A stretch of 64,000 nt of DNA from Pieris napi (taxonomy: Eukaryota > Arthropoda > Insecta > Lepidoptera > Pieridae). The position numbers and the translations under genes are program-made. A model generated the notes under the pieces. That model ran no database searches. It had not been told where the DNA came from and saw only the letters and a program-made list of their open reading frames with translations. The stretch is from contig NC_062256.1 of NCBI RefSeq assembly GCF_905475465.1, forward strand, positions 9,123,662 to 9,187,661, given 5' to 3'. Shown here in pieces: positions 11,135 to 22,920 of this stretch (the stretch's first letter is position 1; each line of letters opens with the position of its first letter).

Positions 11135-11726
11135 TTGAAGTGAAACTTCTTTATCGGGGTTGGAAAAAAATTTAGTGTAACATTTTTTCGTTACGCGTCA
11201 CATTTTTCCGTTACGCGTTATCTTTTGAAGTGAAACTTCTTTATCGACGTATTGGAGAAATTTTGTATCAGGTTACGCGCCATGTTGCTTTTTGAAGTCA
11301 AACTTCTTTATCAGCGTTGGAAAAAAATTTACACACATTTGTCACATTTTTCGGTTACGCGCCATCTTTTTCTTGTCCCTACCACGGTTGATCCGAAGAG
11401 ATTCGAAGCCACAACAAAAACAAAATATATAATAACGATAACAATGATAGTAATACTAATAATCTATTACAATTAATGAAATTCTGTAATAATCTTAGTA
11501 GTAGTACATACTTAGTAGTAGTATATAGTAGTACAGTAATAAGTTAAAATGAAATAATTGTATTTGTATTCATGTCTATGATAATAAAAGCCTTTTGTTA
11601 AACTTTATCTAATTTAACTTTATTTAACCAATTTCTGTAAAGTTGCATATAGTAGATCATTTTTCGAAAAATAAGGTCATAAAGAAGTTTCACTTCTTAC
11701 GTGTGTACACCTAGTACACGCACACA
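11135..11726 (+). mobile_element. Helentron-like non-autonomous element (HINE type), copy 1
   Basis: The 5' end TTGAAGTGAAACTTCTTTAT is present three times (11137, about 11226, about 11294), each followed by GTTGGAAAAAAATTTA-like and GTTACGCGYCAT sequence. The 3' end has the inverse AAAGAAGTTTCACTTCTTAC followed by a stem-loop, GTGTGTAC...GTACACGCACAC. Matching subterminal inverted repeats with a stem-loop outside one of them are the hallmark of Helentron-associated elements. Confidence 0.75.
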
Positions 11727-11729
11727 TTT

Positions 11730-12775
11730 TTTCCTATTTACTAGTTACTGTAAAAATAAGGAGCGAATGTTAAATGCGTCTCTATCGAATATAAAACAAC
11801 ATGTGTCATTGGGGTCAAAACAAACAGCAACGTTGCTATGGTAACGTCCTAGATTGAACTAGGGTTCCTAGCCTGAGCCCATTTTGTTGAACGCAGCGAT
11901 ATAATCCATAGCATTTGGTATAATGAAATAGACGTAAAATGTCTGCTTCATGTCCTCATACGGGCTTACAATTTGGTAATATATAGTTCGAGCATAGATA
12001 ATATGAACGATAAAATTACGAATCTCATTGAAAGTGTTCTTAAGTGTTGTCCTTTTATATAGAGCATAAATGTTTGATAGGATCATCTCGGGAAATCTCT
12101 GCCTCCATTCGCAGAGGGTCTCCAGTCAAATAAAACGAAATCCCAAATATTATTCCGTGTCATTTTCCCTATTCCTTGAATGTGAACTTTTATTTTTATG
12201 TTCGTATCCTTATCTGAAGAGGAACACACTTCGAGTGAATCACTAACATACTGGTACAAATCTCGAGACGGGATCCCTTTAGTAAATCTCGCAAATTCTT
12301 TGAGACTCCAGTTCGCTTGAATTATTTTATAGGAATTTTGCCGATTACAATTATATTGAATTGCTACTCATAGAATAGAATGTAAAGGTCTTAAAGGCCG
12401 GCAACACACCTGATAGTCTGGTTAGCGGTTTTATAAGTACCTACTCGTTTGGCTACTATCTCATACAAAAATTGTCCAGAATGATTTACAAAAATTTAAT
12501 ATATGACTTATCTGCAGACTTATCAGAGAGGCTTAGTCCTGATTAAAAAATAACCTTTAGTACATAATGTACCTTTAAATTCTAATTAATGTCCTAGCTA
12601 TTTTGGACTATTGAAATCCTGACTAGTTTTACATGCTAATTTTTTTTCATTGTTTTTTTTATTTTGATATGCTGCCCCAGAGACTGTTCGGTTTTCCGGA
12701 ATGAAATTTTTATGTGAATTTTTCTCTATATATAAACCTCAGAGTTCAAGACATAAGATTTTAATTAATAAATTA
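11730..12775. other. no supported gene
   Basis: Contains a short LINE-tail word (AAAGGCCGGCAACACACCTG at 12392). 12100-12330 looks single-copy. No exon is recognised. Confidence 0.4.
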
Positions 12776-12776
12776 A

Positions 12777-13028
12777 AAAGTAGGGGTTGATCGTAGAGAG
12801 GTGAAAATTAAGGGTTGTATGTATTTTTGTATGCTGTATCATAAAAAAACAAACATTTTTATATAAAAAATAAAAATTAAGGAGTGGACGCTTAGCATTT
12901 AGGGGTTTAAAAGATAGATAGTAGCTCAGACTTACTGAAGATGCATAAATAATTTCATAAGAATCGATCTAGCCGTTTCGGAGGAGTATGGGAACGAACG
13001 CGTATTGTGACACATTTTATATATTAGA
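12777..13028 (-). mobile_element. Helitron, 5' part (TCTAATATATAAAA family)
   Basis: The minus strand begins TCTAATATATAAAATGTGTC at 13028 and continues with CTCCTCCGAAACGGCTAG, like 41963-42282. The CTAG 3' end is missing. Confidence 0.7.
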
Positions 13029-13029
13029 A

Positions 13030-13638
13030 GATGACGCTACATACGTTTTTGTCATATCTTTAGCGATAATTATTAATTATATGCTAACAGATAAATAGGT
13101 GATCAGCCTTTGTGCCTGATAGCCGCCGGCCCTTTTGTGTCTGAATTCGTCACGAAGTTTTCCTCCATCGTACGTGCGTATTAAAACGTGCACATAGGAA
13201 CAAAAGTTCGTTCGTTCGTTGGTGCATCTGCCGTGATACGAACACAGGCACTACGTCAATGCTGCTTATTACCATAAAGATAACGCATCTTTAGTGAGTT
13301 AATATGTAAGTGAAGTATTTGTTACTTTGGGTCAGATTTTAATCAGAGGACAAACAAACTCTGCTGATTCTGATCCAAAATGTTGGCCTTTGAAAAACTT
13401 TTGGCGCCTGTGCCATTTCCCGCCACAGCGTGCGTGGTCACGGTGACTGAAGACAAAAGGTGTTGAATGTCAAAAAGTATCACAGTTGTAGAAAAAGGTT
13501 GTATTATCTGTATTTATTTCCCCGGAGTTGGTATCGACTAAAAGATGGAGGGTTTTAGCAGAAAAGCTGCAAAGCACGCGAAACAATTATAAATGTGTTT
13601 AAGTATCCGACATAAAAGGCTTTAATTAACTTTTAACA
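13030..13638. other. single-copy DNA, no gene recognised
   Basis: 13120-13260 and 13370-13470 are GC-richer. A (GTTC)n run is at 13207-13219. No reading frame with a known family. Confidence 0.35.
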
Positions 13639-13639
13639 A

Positions 13640-13725
13640 TTAAGAATTGATACGCTCTTTTCTTGAAGGACCCTAAATGGAATTGGTTCGGAAATACTTC
13701 AGTGGGCAGCTGGTAGAGACGGCGC
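13640..13725 (-). mobile_element. LINE ORF2 end / 3' tail fragment
   Basis: The minus strand reads CAGCTGCCCACTGAAGTATT, TCCGAACCAATTCC and AAGAAAAGAGCGTATCAATT, matching 35215-35282. Confidence 0.7.
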
Positions 13726-13878
13726 CGTTTTGATACATTTATATGTGGGTCAATTTAATTTTTGTATCATGTGTTTGTCCTAACTATGTGGTCATAAAAA
13801 TATTATGTATACCTACGTGATACTACTGATGTTACCTACAACGCGTCATACCTATTTTCATAAAAGAATAATGAAACA

Positions 13879-13930
13879 AACACAGAAATGAAACTATAGA
13901 CTAAAACGTCTGTAGTTTCATTACTGTGTT
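13879..13930. other. short near-perfect hairpin (23-bp stem, 6-base loop)
   Basis: AACACAGAAATGAAACTATA (13879 on) pairs with the complement ending at 13930. Two mismatches occur in 23 pairs, and the loop is TAAAAC at 13902-13907. The stem is short for an animal microRNA precursor. It could be a MITE relic or an RNA structure. Confidence 0.6.
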
Positions 13931-13934
13931 CCAA

Positions 13935-15040
13935 GCTTGAAGTTCTTCATTGATAATGCTACAAAACAGCCCTCCCTCCTACTCCTAGAGCTCCATCATC
14001 AGAGTACCTCAGTGGTACCAGTACCCATGGATGCAAATGTTCAATCCAAGAGCTCACAATCTTAAAACGCCTGAATGGATCTTTACATATTTTCAGGTCT
14101 GTAACAAGATTACGATGCCACAGACAGCCACACAAAAAAGTCAAAACACGACTGTTTTAACTTCCATGTTTAAAGAGTATCTATCGCAGGACTTTACTTA
14201 CTACGAAGACATGCCATTCTCGAAAAATAAATCATATTAAAAACCTAAACGCTATTGAAATAAAATGATATTTTTTATAACTGTAATACTAAAATTGTTG
14301 AAGTTTATTACGAAATTTGGATATTTAATTCTACGCCGAGTCATATATGTGGAGAAGTAAATCTTTATGCGTGAAAATATGAACGGAATAAAACATTTGA
14401 CGATCTCATAAAATAGTCACACTTTCATCGCTATAATATTTAACGTAACAAAGATCACAAAGAAAATCCATTTTCGGCCGATTCGCGCAAATAGTTCGAT
14501 GTTTGAATTTCCCCCGTGTAAATGTTATTACAGAACGTGAGCGTTGCACGTGAAACAACACGTATATTTTCACGTCTTCATACTATTAACGTCGTATATA
14601 TGTTTTTTATATATATATATATATATATACACTATATATTGCTTACTATATATTGTTTTATACAAGGGCTTCTGAAACATATAGAATATAAAACGAATAC
14701 CGCTAGCTATATCCACAGACTACTGAGATGCAGATTATACGGCACAGCTTAGATAGCACAGGATTGACATTGAGGACAAAATTGTCTATGATAAATATTT
14801 AAAAAAAATCTGTTAAAATTGCGAATCTATATTTCACTGTTTAATTACATTTGATTATTAAAAACATTGCATAAATATTGTATTAAAAGATATTTTAATA
14901 AAATCGACTTTAAAATGAACTAAAACGTAGTAAATAGCAATATTGTGCATTATTCATGCACGGAGTACAAAGGTCCTATTAGTCTAATTTTTATAATTTT
15001 TTTTTTTATTATACAACATCTAGTAATTAAGTACTTCAAA
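13935..15040. other. no supported gene; TA microsatellite
   Basis: A (TA)n run lies at 14610-14629. Open frames at 14031-14240 and 14522-14752 have no recognisable product. 14330-14580 is more complex than the rest. Confidence 0.4.
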
Positions 15041-15044
15041 AACC

Positions 15045-15215
15045 GCGCGTTTTTACGGCAGTCTCTCCCCGCACCACCACTATGCGGAACCAGCTGCCCA
15101 TTGAAGTATTTCCGAACCAATTCAACTTAGGGTCAAGAAAAAAGCGTACCAATTATTAAAACGCCCGCAACTCACTCGCGACCCCTCTGGTATTGATTGA
15201 TTTCTATAAAAAAGA
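15045..15215 (+). mobile_element. LINE ORF2 end and 3' tail
   Basis: CAGTCTCTCCCCGCACCACC, GGAACCAGCTGCCCATTGAA, CCGAACCAATTCAACTTAGG and CGCAACTCACTCGCGACC follow 35180-35325 closely. It ends in TATAAAAAAG. Confidence 0.8.
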
Positions 15216-15219
15216 AATA

Positions 15220-15760
15220 ATAACAATTTATAATCAATAGTGATTATAATCAAAGTGATAATTGCAAAGTAGAAAATTATTGTTATTTTTATATATAATT
15301 GTAAATTGCATGTTTGTATTTTTTTTTTACTTTTAATGTTTAAGTTATTTTCTATTCATCATTGTAATGTTTCCCTTTAAATGTTGTTCACACTTGTTAT
15401 TGATGCACATGCATGTATGTATCTTGTTTTCTATGTTATGTGTTCTCTGTCAAGTGTTTGTATGTGTTTCGTTAGTGTGCCTTTTAAAATAAAATAAAAT
15501 AAAAAAAGTACAAATTTTATATCTAGTATTTTCATATATCAATTTTAATAATTACACATAAGCTAGAAAATAAGTTTTTCAGATTTGAGAAATCAAAACA
15601 CCTGGGACTTGCAACTTCACTTAACAAAATTTATTACACAACTTTGTTGACTAAGACTGATAGACAGTTTTACTTCTGTGTACGTTGCAAATAATAAACC
15701 TTAATATTGATAATTACCGGGAAAATTAATATACATTTAAGTATCCCATTAATTTCATTT
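15220..15760. other. probable decayed 3' UTR of a retroelement
   Basis: T-rich DNA ends in a short (AAAAT)n tract at 15486-15503, which looks like the tail of an old insertion. I see nothing else. Confidence 0.35.
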
Positions 15761-15761
15761 A

Positions 15762-16080
15762 GAGCAGAGTGTGGTGGCTTCAGATTTCGACTCTCATCCC
15801 TGAGGTCGTAGGTTCGATTCCCGGCTGTGCACCAATGGAACTTTCTATTTCCGCATATAACATTCGCTCGAACGGTAAAGGAAAACATCGTGAAGAAACC
15901 GACATGTCTTAGACCCACAAGCTCGACGGCGTGTGTCAGGCAAGAAGGTGACTTGCCTATTAGATCCAGAAATCTGAGGCCCAGACCTAAAGAGGTTGTA
16001 GCGCCATTGATTTCTTTTTATTCTGACGTTCATAAGTGTACTTGTTTACCTATATGAATAAAGTTATTTTGACTTTGACT
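15762..16080 (+). mobile_element. SINE-A, nearly complete
   Basis: A tRNA-like head ends in the B box GGTTCGATTCCCGGCTGTGC. The body has ACATTCGCTCGAACGGTAAA and AGATCCAGAAATCTGAGGC. The 3' end, GACGTTCATAAGTGTACTTG followed by ATGAATAAAG and (TTTGAC)n, is shared with LINE ends at 44300 and 60440. Confidence 0.85.
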
Positions 16081-16360
16081 TAAACACAATAAATAAATTA
16101 TTATTATATTGACGTCTCTTATTTATGAGGTAGTGAGTTCAAATCCCGCTTGCACCATTGGATTTGTTTTCTGTGCGTTAATACGTTAATGAAGCAAGCA
16201 AGCGTTAGACACAAACATCGTTAGGCTCATCGTCTATAAAGAAAATTTTTGAAAAATTGTAAAAGTGAAATATATATTATAGTCTATAGTCTCTTTCGAG
16301 TAAGAGAAGAGGTGGAAGTGGAATAAAAACTAACTAGGGAAACACAGCTCTTTAAAAAAA

Positions 16361-16727
16361 GGGTGCGTGTACTTATGTACGCGCGTAAGAAGTTATACTT
16401 CTTTGGCATTATTAAAAATAGTTTTTGATTGCATGCAAATAATTAATTACAATCAAATAATCAAAGACTGGAAAAGGAGTCATTATAGTCAATAAAGTTC
16501 AGTTTACATTCGAAAAATTAAATAAATAAATATTTATTATTGTTCTCTTACAAGTGTAACATAAATTCAATTATTATTCGAATGTTGTTTTTAAATTATG
16601 TCCAATGCCGTAGCATCTTCCGTGGACAACTTCATTCTGTTAATTTTGTGTCACGGTGCGCGCGCATCGTAAAATTTCACTCTCATCAATTTTTCATAAC
16701 GCGCTTAAAGAAGTATAACTTCAAAAA
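16361..16727 (-). mobile_element. Helentron-like element, copy 2 (young)
   Basis: On the minus strand it begins TTTTTGAAGTTATACTTCTT at 16727 and ends with AAGAAGTATAACTTCTTACG and the stem-loop ending GTACACGCACCC at 16361. A central (AAAT)n stretch is present. It is almost identical to 47489-47858. Confidence 0.82.
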
Positions 16728-16729
16728 GC

Positions 16730-18365
16730 ATATAATAAATGAAACATGTAACGGTTAAAATACTTTTGTAAAGAATTTTGCATATTTATATTGTACCCAC
16801 AATTCGAAAATCAGGATGAAGATACAAAGAAAAAAGTAATACGTTTTCTTCATTCAAGGCCGCAAGGTGTGAGATAATCTCGGCTCGCTCTGATTATGAT
16901 TAAGCGCCACCAGGTGAGAAAAAAGTGTTGCAAATTAAATTAAAATTACATTTTCTACGATCTCATTATGCGCGTTGGGATTATATTAAAATTAAATATC
17001 TTGGGAAGTGTTAATATGAAACAACTATAACTGATGGGGAATCTAGTGAGTGGCTTGCGGTCTAGCGTTTGGAGCGGGCAAGCACTATTTATTTACTTTA
17101 TTTGGTTAAATTATACTAGAATTTTATCTTAACACACTTTTTAATACTTTATTTGAATAATTGACAAAATTTAACACAAATAATACAATTAGTGTTAGTT
17201 TATTTTTGGTTTTGTTAGTTGCTGTCAAACGCAAAACTGATTTTTAGTACAGCCAATATTCGGTTTGCGATTAGCACGTGCGGTAAAGGATAATTATGTG
17301 TGGAATGTCATGTCTTAACTTGTCTATAAAATCAGAATGACCTATGATTTAACGTTTGTTGTATTAAACTAAAGGCCGGCAACGCTCTCGCGATCCCTCT
17401 GGCATTAAGAGTGTCCATGGGCGGTAATATTTAACATATCATATTAGTAGTAACTGTTATGTGAAAAATAAATAATCATCAGATGAGCGACTACTGAAAA
17501 CTACTCAGCCATATATTTAACTTTGTATGTTATATCTCTAATAAATTAAGGAAACGACGTCTATTTATTACCATTAACAACTGAATTAGTTAGCAATGAT
17601 TATGCATGTAAACAAATTACATAATGATAACAAATCAGCGATATTAAATGACTGTAATTTAAGAATTCTATCATTTTAATTCAACAAACAAGTCATAAGT
17701 TCAAAATAATAAAACTTAGTCGTAGTCGTAGTTAATTCACTCGAGTATCGAGTTACATTACAATAAAAATATTATTAGGAATAAAATGTATTACTAAGAG
17801 TTAAAACAAGGCATCATCTCTCTAAGTTACTTAAAAAAAATATTGACATCGTTTCTATATACTAAACACTCCAGTGTTAAGGTTAAATTACAAAACAATT
17901 TGTTCCCTGAGTGTGTTAGCAAATTAATTTATTATAATGTTACATTAATAATAAAATATTGAATGATAAATAACACGTTATAAATAATGTGTAGACGAGT
18001 ATCGTTGGCAGGTGTTTTTAATAGAGATATTTGTCATCCGCGAACACCAAAATGTTATCATTTATCACAAAACAATTCCACGTATGACTGAATTATGTTA
18101 TTTAATATCATAATTAGTAGCGTTTGCGTATAATATAAATTAATTTATAACTAAATCTAAAACTATAAATTTATAAATCTAATCTAATTAAATAAAATTT
18201 AACAAATAATTTCTATACAAATTTATATGTCGATAAAAGAAATTATTACGTTAAATAAGTATTAGCAAGCAGGTAATTAGGGTTATGAATTTTCACTGTC
18301 TTGAAATTTTTGAACAATCTAGGGGCGACAAACCATTTCAGAAAAAAATTGTTAGGTACTATCAG
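16730..18365. other. no supported gene; LINE-tail scrap at 17372-17425
   Basis: AAAGGCCGGCAACGCTCTCG and GTGTCCATGGGCGG at 17372-17425 are a truncated LINE tail on the plus strand. The rest is AT-rich and has no recognisable exon. Confidence 0.45.
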
Positions 18366-18369
18366 ATAA

Positions 18370-18698
18370 ATGAAGTTATACTTCTTTTGGCGCGTTAGGG
18401 AAAAATGATGAAAGTAAATTTTTACGATGCGCGTTCATGCCACAAAAAACCGACACCCTGAGGTTAGTATAGTCGACATTTTAAAATAAAAAATGTCCAT
18501 TTCTTTAATTATGTAGAAATATTTTTTTTGTGATATTTAAATAAACTTTATTTAACTAGCGTTATAATAAAACTTTCAACGTATTCAATACCATTTTTCT
18601 ATTGTTAGTGTCGTTTATTCTACAAACTTTTGAAAAGATTTTTATCTTGTTACGAAAGAAGTATAACTTCTAATGCATGTACATAAGTACACACAATG
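18370..18698 (+). mobile_element. Helentron-like element, copy 3
   Basis: 5' TGAAGTTATACTTCTTTTGG; 3' AAAGAAGTATAACTTCTAAT followed by the stem-loop ATGTACATAAGTACACACA. The interior differs from copy 2 in length and sequence. Confidence 0.78.
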
Positions 18699-19132
18699 TT
18701 TTTTTAAACGTCTTTTTAAATATCGTAAATATAGAATTCGACAGAATAAAACAGTTGCTGTGTATGGCAGTCGTTTGGTTCTCGAAGTTTTTTATAAGGC
18801 GGAGACTTCACATAACGAGCACCTGCTACCTCATCTACATAATGTAAGTCACTGTACTGGACACATTTCAGTGTCTACTAATGTTGGTAGACTTTTATTT
18901 AATGATATATATCTATACCTCAAATATCTGTTGGTAAAGCGAAATAACAGAACATTTAATAGCAATACGTTTATGAGTTTGAGTCGCTTTCAATTGTCTT
19001 TGTATAGAGTCAGCGCGCAGATTATGATTACATGGCAACATTTCAATAGACAATTAAATAGTCTGTCAACTGTGACTTTCACAGACAAGCACGGAATACT
19101 ATTACTATAAAGGAAAATTATCTAAATTAAAA

Positions 19133-19345
19133 CCGAGGCGAGTATTTGGACCATAAGTTTGACAACAATAGTAAATAACTTATCTTATTATAAATATGTT
19201 AATGTTCTTATTATATGACTTTATAAAAATTAATATGAGATTTGCATGCCTTTTTATATGGCTGATTGTGCGGATTTTTATAATGAATCGATCTAAATGT
19301 AACACTTTCTTTGCAAATAAACGATTTATTTATTATTAATTTATT
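19133..19345 (+). mobile_element. LINE 3' end (same family as 2680-3050)
   Basis: GAGTATTTGGACCATAAGTT, GACAACAATAG, GATTTGCATGCCTTTTTAT and CAAATAAACGATTTATTTAT match the earlier copy. Only the last codons and the 3' UTR remain. Confidence 0.75.
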
Positions 19346-19684
19346 TATTTGATTTCCAGAAATATATAAGTTGAATTCGGCTCTGCATTCTTATTTTTTA
19401 AAACAGTAATAAATTGTAAAATGCCCAAAAGTTTTTTTGTAAGGTTTTACATACTAAAAATACTGAATATTTATAAACCATATTTGTACAAGCGTTATTT
19501 TAGTATGCATACTGGTGTCCCAATTTTGATTGCTTTTCTTTTTTATACAAAAACTATTATGTACATAGAGTACATTATTTTTAAAGTTTTGCATTGCCTT
19601 CTGTATTATGTTTGTAGGTTTCTGTGAAATAACGTATGTCTGTACAAGGTTGTATAGAAAAAACATCTTTACAAATCTAATTTA

Positions 19685-19930
19685 TGCCTTCGGTCTTATT
19701 AAGTGGCAGCTAGGTGAGGGGTACCGGGTTCGATTCCCGGTTCGAGGGCAAGTTTTAATTTAATTTAAATTTGTTCTCGGCCTTTGGGAGGGTTGTGCGG
19801 TAACGGGCGAGTGCCTAAACCGTACATGGAGGACATTGTCGAATGTCTAAGGCAAAAAAGCACGAATTATAAAAATCTTATACTTGACGCTGGCTAATGC
19901 ACAAACCGTGCCAGAGCCATAAAAAAAAAT
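19685..19930 (+). mobile_element. SINE-B, third copy, 5' truncated
   Basis: Begins inside the A box (CGGTCTTATTAAGTGGCAGC) and continues through the B box to an A-run at 19921-19929. It carries single-base changes from the other two copies. Confidence 0.88.
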
Positions 19931-20084
19931 CCCTTGTGTAACCATTGTTTATGGTAGCTGGTTGCGAAAAGAAAATACTTAGGAATTATATAAATTATCA
20001 TTTATATAATATGTGCATGGATACATAGAGATTGTTTATTTTTATACATATACGCTAAAATTATTATTGATTTCAGCTGAAAAA

Positions 20085-20200
20085 AAGCTTCTTACAAACA
20101 TTTTGTGAAACAAAACTTGTCGATTTAAAAGAGAGACAGTTCTTTTCGTCTATGCCCTTGATTTGGGAACTGGCAGTAAATGTAAATTAATTTTTTTATA
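20085..20200 (+). mobile_element. LINE 3' UTR fragment (GGCGGAGAGT type)
   Basis: Holds AGTTCTTTTCGTCTATGCCC and GGGAACTGGCAGTAAATGTA, similar to 44225-44280. Confidence 0.55.
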
Positions 20201-22700
20201 ATAAGTTTCTTCCTTCATTTAGTAATAAATGAATCAATTAAATTTGGATTTGATTAGAAGACGGCATAACTAAGTCTTTAGTTAGTGCATTCCAATTTAA
20301 AAAAATAAATAGGACGGAGCATTTTATCCTGATAAAATGACGTAAAACATCATTATCATAATTCTAAACATATAAAAAGAACAAAGGGGTACACAAAACC
20401 AAATATTTGACAAAAACATTCTCTATTCAAATATTCCCTTGATTTTATTTGTTTATAGAGTCGTTACTAAAATGTGTACAGAAATAAATGTTCACAGCTT
20501 TGTGTTGGGATCAAATAAATAGTTTTTTCTTTTATTGTGTTTCTTACAAACAATATAATCCTTTGATGGCTAATCAAGTTGTGGCTGATCTACGTATACA
20601 CATGGTTATTTTGTGCGTCTCAAATGCTTATTTCTTTAAAATTTTATGTATAAGACTCAGGTGTTGTGTAAATATTCTGTAACAATATCAATTAAATTTA
20701 TACAGCGTGTCTAGATCTGCTCTTGATATACTAATTTGAATTTTTAACGCAAATGTTTAGTATTATTTATCTCCATAACCCACACAATTATGACAATCAT
20801 TCTTATGTAAAATTTTTATATAAAAATATTGCAAATACCAATGTTGCAATATTAAATTAATTAAACTTAATTTACAATATTTATAAATATAAAAACAAAC
20901 AATAATATTTGTTATTCGGAAACACACTAACACACAACTATTCGGTAGTGGGATGATTGATATTAAAAGCATTGTTAAGTGCCTATAGTTTTTTGTATGA
21001 CGATTTTAATTGTATTTAAATTTTTTTAACATTTATATTTACCATAATTGTCATATATTTTAGAAAAGATATCCTGTAACATATACTGTAGATATAGCAG
21101 TATGTATGATGTGGTGAACTTTAATAAATAAATAAATACATATTTGTAATTTACATGATGTTTATCATTGATTGAAACAAGAATTGAAATATTTTAAGTT
21201 TCTATATATTTCACAATAGATGTCATTAATATCAAAATTATTTAATATAAAGTTCGATCAATGTAAATAGTGTAATAAACTCCCGTATTTAAAAAAGTAT
21301 TTTGTTATCCTAATAAACATAAAATACATTTTTCTAAATGTATGTTGCACTTGTTACTATATAATGTTTATAATTTTTGAAATACAGTGCAGCCAATATA
21401 GATGCTTTAAAAATAATTTACGATAGTAAATTACTAGCATTGCTTTATTCATTGATGAATTCAATATATCACTAAGCCCGTAATGGGAGATACCTCTCTG
21501 CATCTGTTTCTATAATCTTTGCAAGTAGGCATAACTTCCAGAACATGCTGTGTATTTTCCTGCGCTTACACACATATATAATGACGTCTTATTGTATTTC
21601 CAACCTTATTAAAAACAAATACATTTTTACCTCAGAATGGGAACTCTAATGGGTCTTTAAAGTTGGAACGTCTTCCTGGCCTACAGTCTAGGCCATTCAT
21701 TCAGATACAATGTATCTAAAGCATATTATATGCATAGAATTAACCATCATATATTTTTAACATTTCCTTTAAAACTATTCCTCGGAATATAAATAATCAA
21801 AAATCATTGTTCCATAGTAATATAGACTTTGGCCAAATGAATGGAAGCTATTGTATATTTTGTGTAAGAGCATCTAAGGTGAAAACTCCAGAGGTAATAG
21901 TGAATTTAATTAAGCAAAATGTTTTTCCGTTTTAAAAATATTTTGAAAAACATTGTGGCTTCAATTAGCCCGGTGTAATTACTAGGGTAAAGCCACGGAC
22001 GCGGTCGACTCGCTGACGTTTGCTCCAGCAAGATTGATTACCCCACTGATCGCAATCTAGGAGACAATGCATTGATATTTCAATGAAGTAAATAACACAT
22101 TTGTCTTGCCAATTGTACATCTATAGACGACGTGTAAGTGAAAAAATACGTGAAATTGCGGATGACTTGAACTTTTATGACTTTTGGTAAATATATTTGT
22201 CCTTGTCTGGTCTCTTGTAAAGACAATATATGTAAGACAAGGCTAAGAGGAGAATAATTAAGATTGTCTTTTTTTGTAAATAGTTATTATTTTATTTTTT
22301 CTTGTTCATCTTGGCATCTTTCCGTCGCAGTTTTACCTTAAAATTCAACTATCACGATATTTTGCATAAAATACAATATTTTTGATTTCATTTTCTTATT
22401 TATATTTATTCTTCATTTTTATAAACACTTATGTTATAAATAAATACTGTTAGCGGACCAATAAATAAATTAGCCCTCACTTGGCTTTGGCACGTAAGAA
22501 CTGTAAGACCGGAGAAAGCTAGCAATTGCGTACTCCTTAGATATAAAAGTCGTTTTAAATAACGATTTAAAAAATCGTGTACAATGTCTAGTGATGAGTC
22601 GTTGATTCTTATAAATACTTCTTATAAAAGCTAAATTTCATTAAAAATATTATCGTAACGTTTCATAGTTGACTTAAGTAAGATTTCGTTGTATGTTAAG
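20200..22700. other. AT-rich DNA downstream of the sarcoglycan gene
   Basis: No exon or shared repeat is recognised. 21960-22140 (CGGACGCGGTCGACTCGCTG) is GC-richer and single-copy, a possible regulatory or conserved stretch. Confidence 0.4.
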
Positions 22701-22709
22701 TTTTTCTAA

Positions 22710-22715
22710 TTTATT
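22710..22715 (-). terminator. Scgdelta: candidate polyadenylation signal of the sarcoglycan gene
   Basis: AATAAA on the minus strand lies about 205 bases beyond the TGA. It is the nearest canonical signal downstream and would give a 3' UTR of roughly 225 bases. Confidence 0.5.
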
Positions 22716-22920
22716 CAATTTTAATTAGAATAAAATATATAAGACGATATGACAATTATCACATTATTGCAGTTGCACAGATTAATGAACTATAGAATTT
22801 GACACATGACAACGTAAACAGGTGACGAATGATAAATGACAGTTAGTTAATGTGATAGTGTATTTCTATATGAATTTGGTCCTTTTTGTTATAAATTCTT
22901 ATGTGCCCAGTAAATATCCA

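Noticed and set aside
14031..14240. Open frame of 69 codons
   Set aside because: There is no domain, no splice context and no repeat relation. It is compatible with chance.
18673..19110. Longest open frame in the window (145 codons, plus strand)
   Set aside because: It begins inside the 3' end of a Helentron-like element and ends just before a LINE tail. The product has no recognisable domain, and the base composition is that of the AT-rich surroundings.
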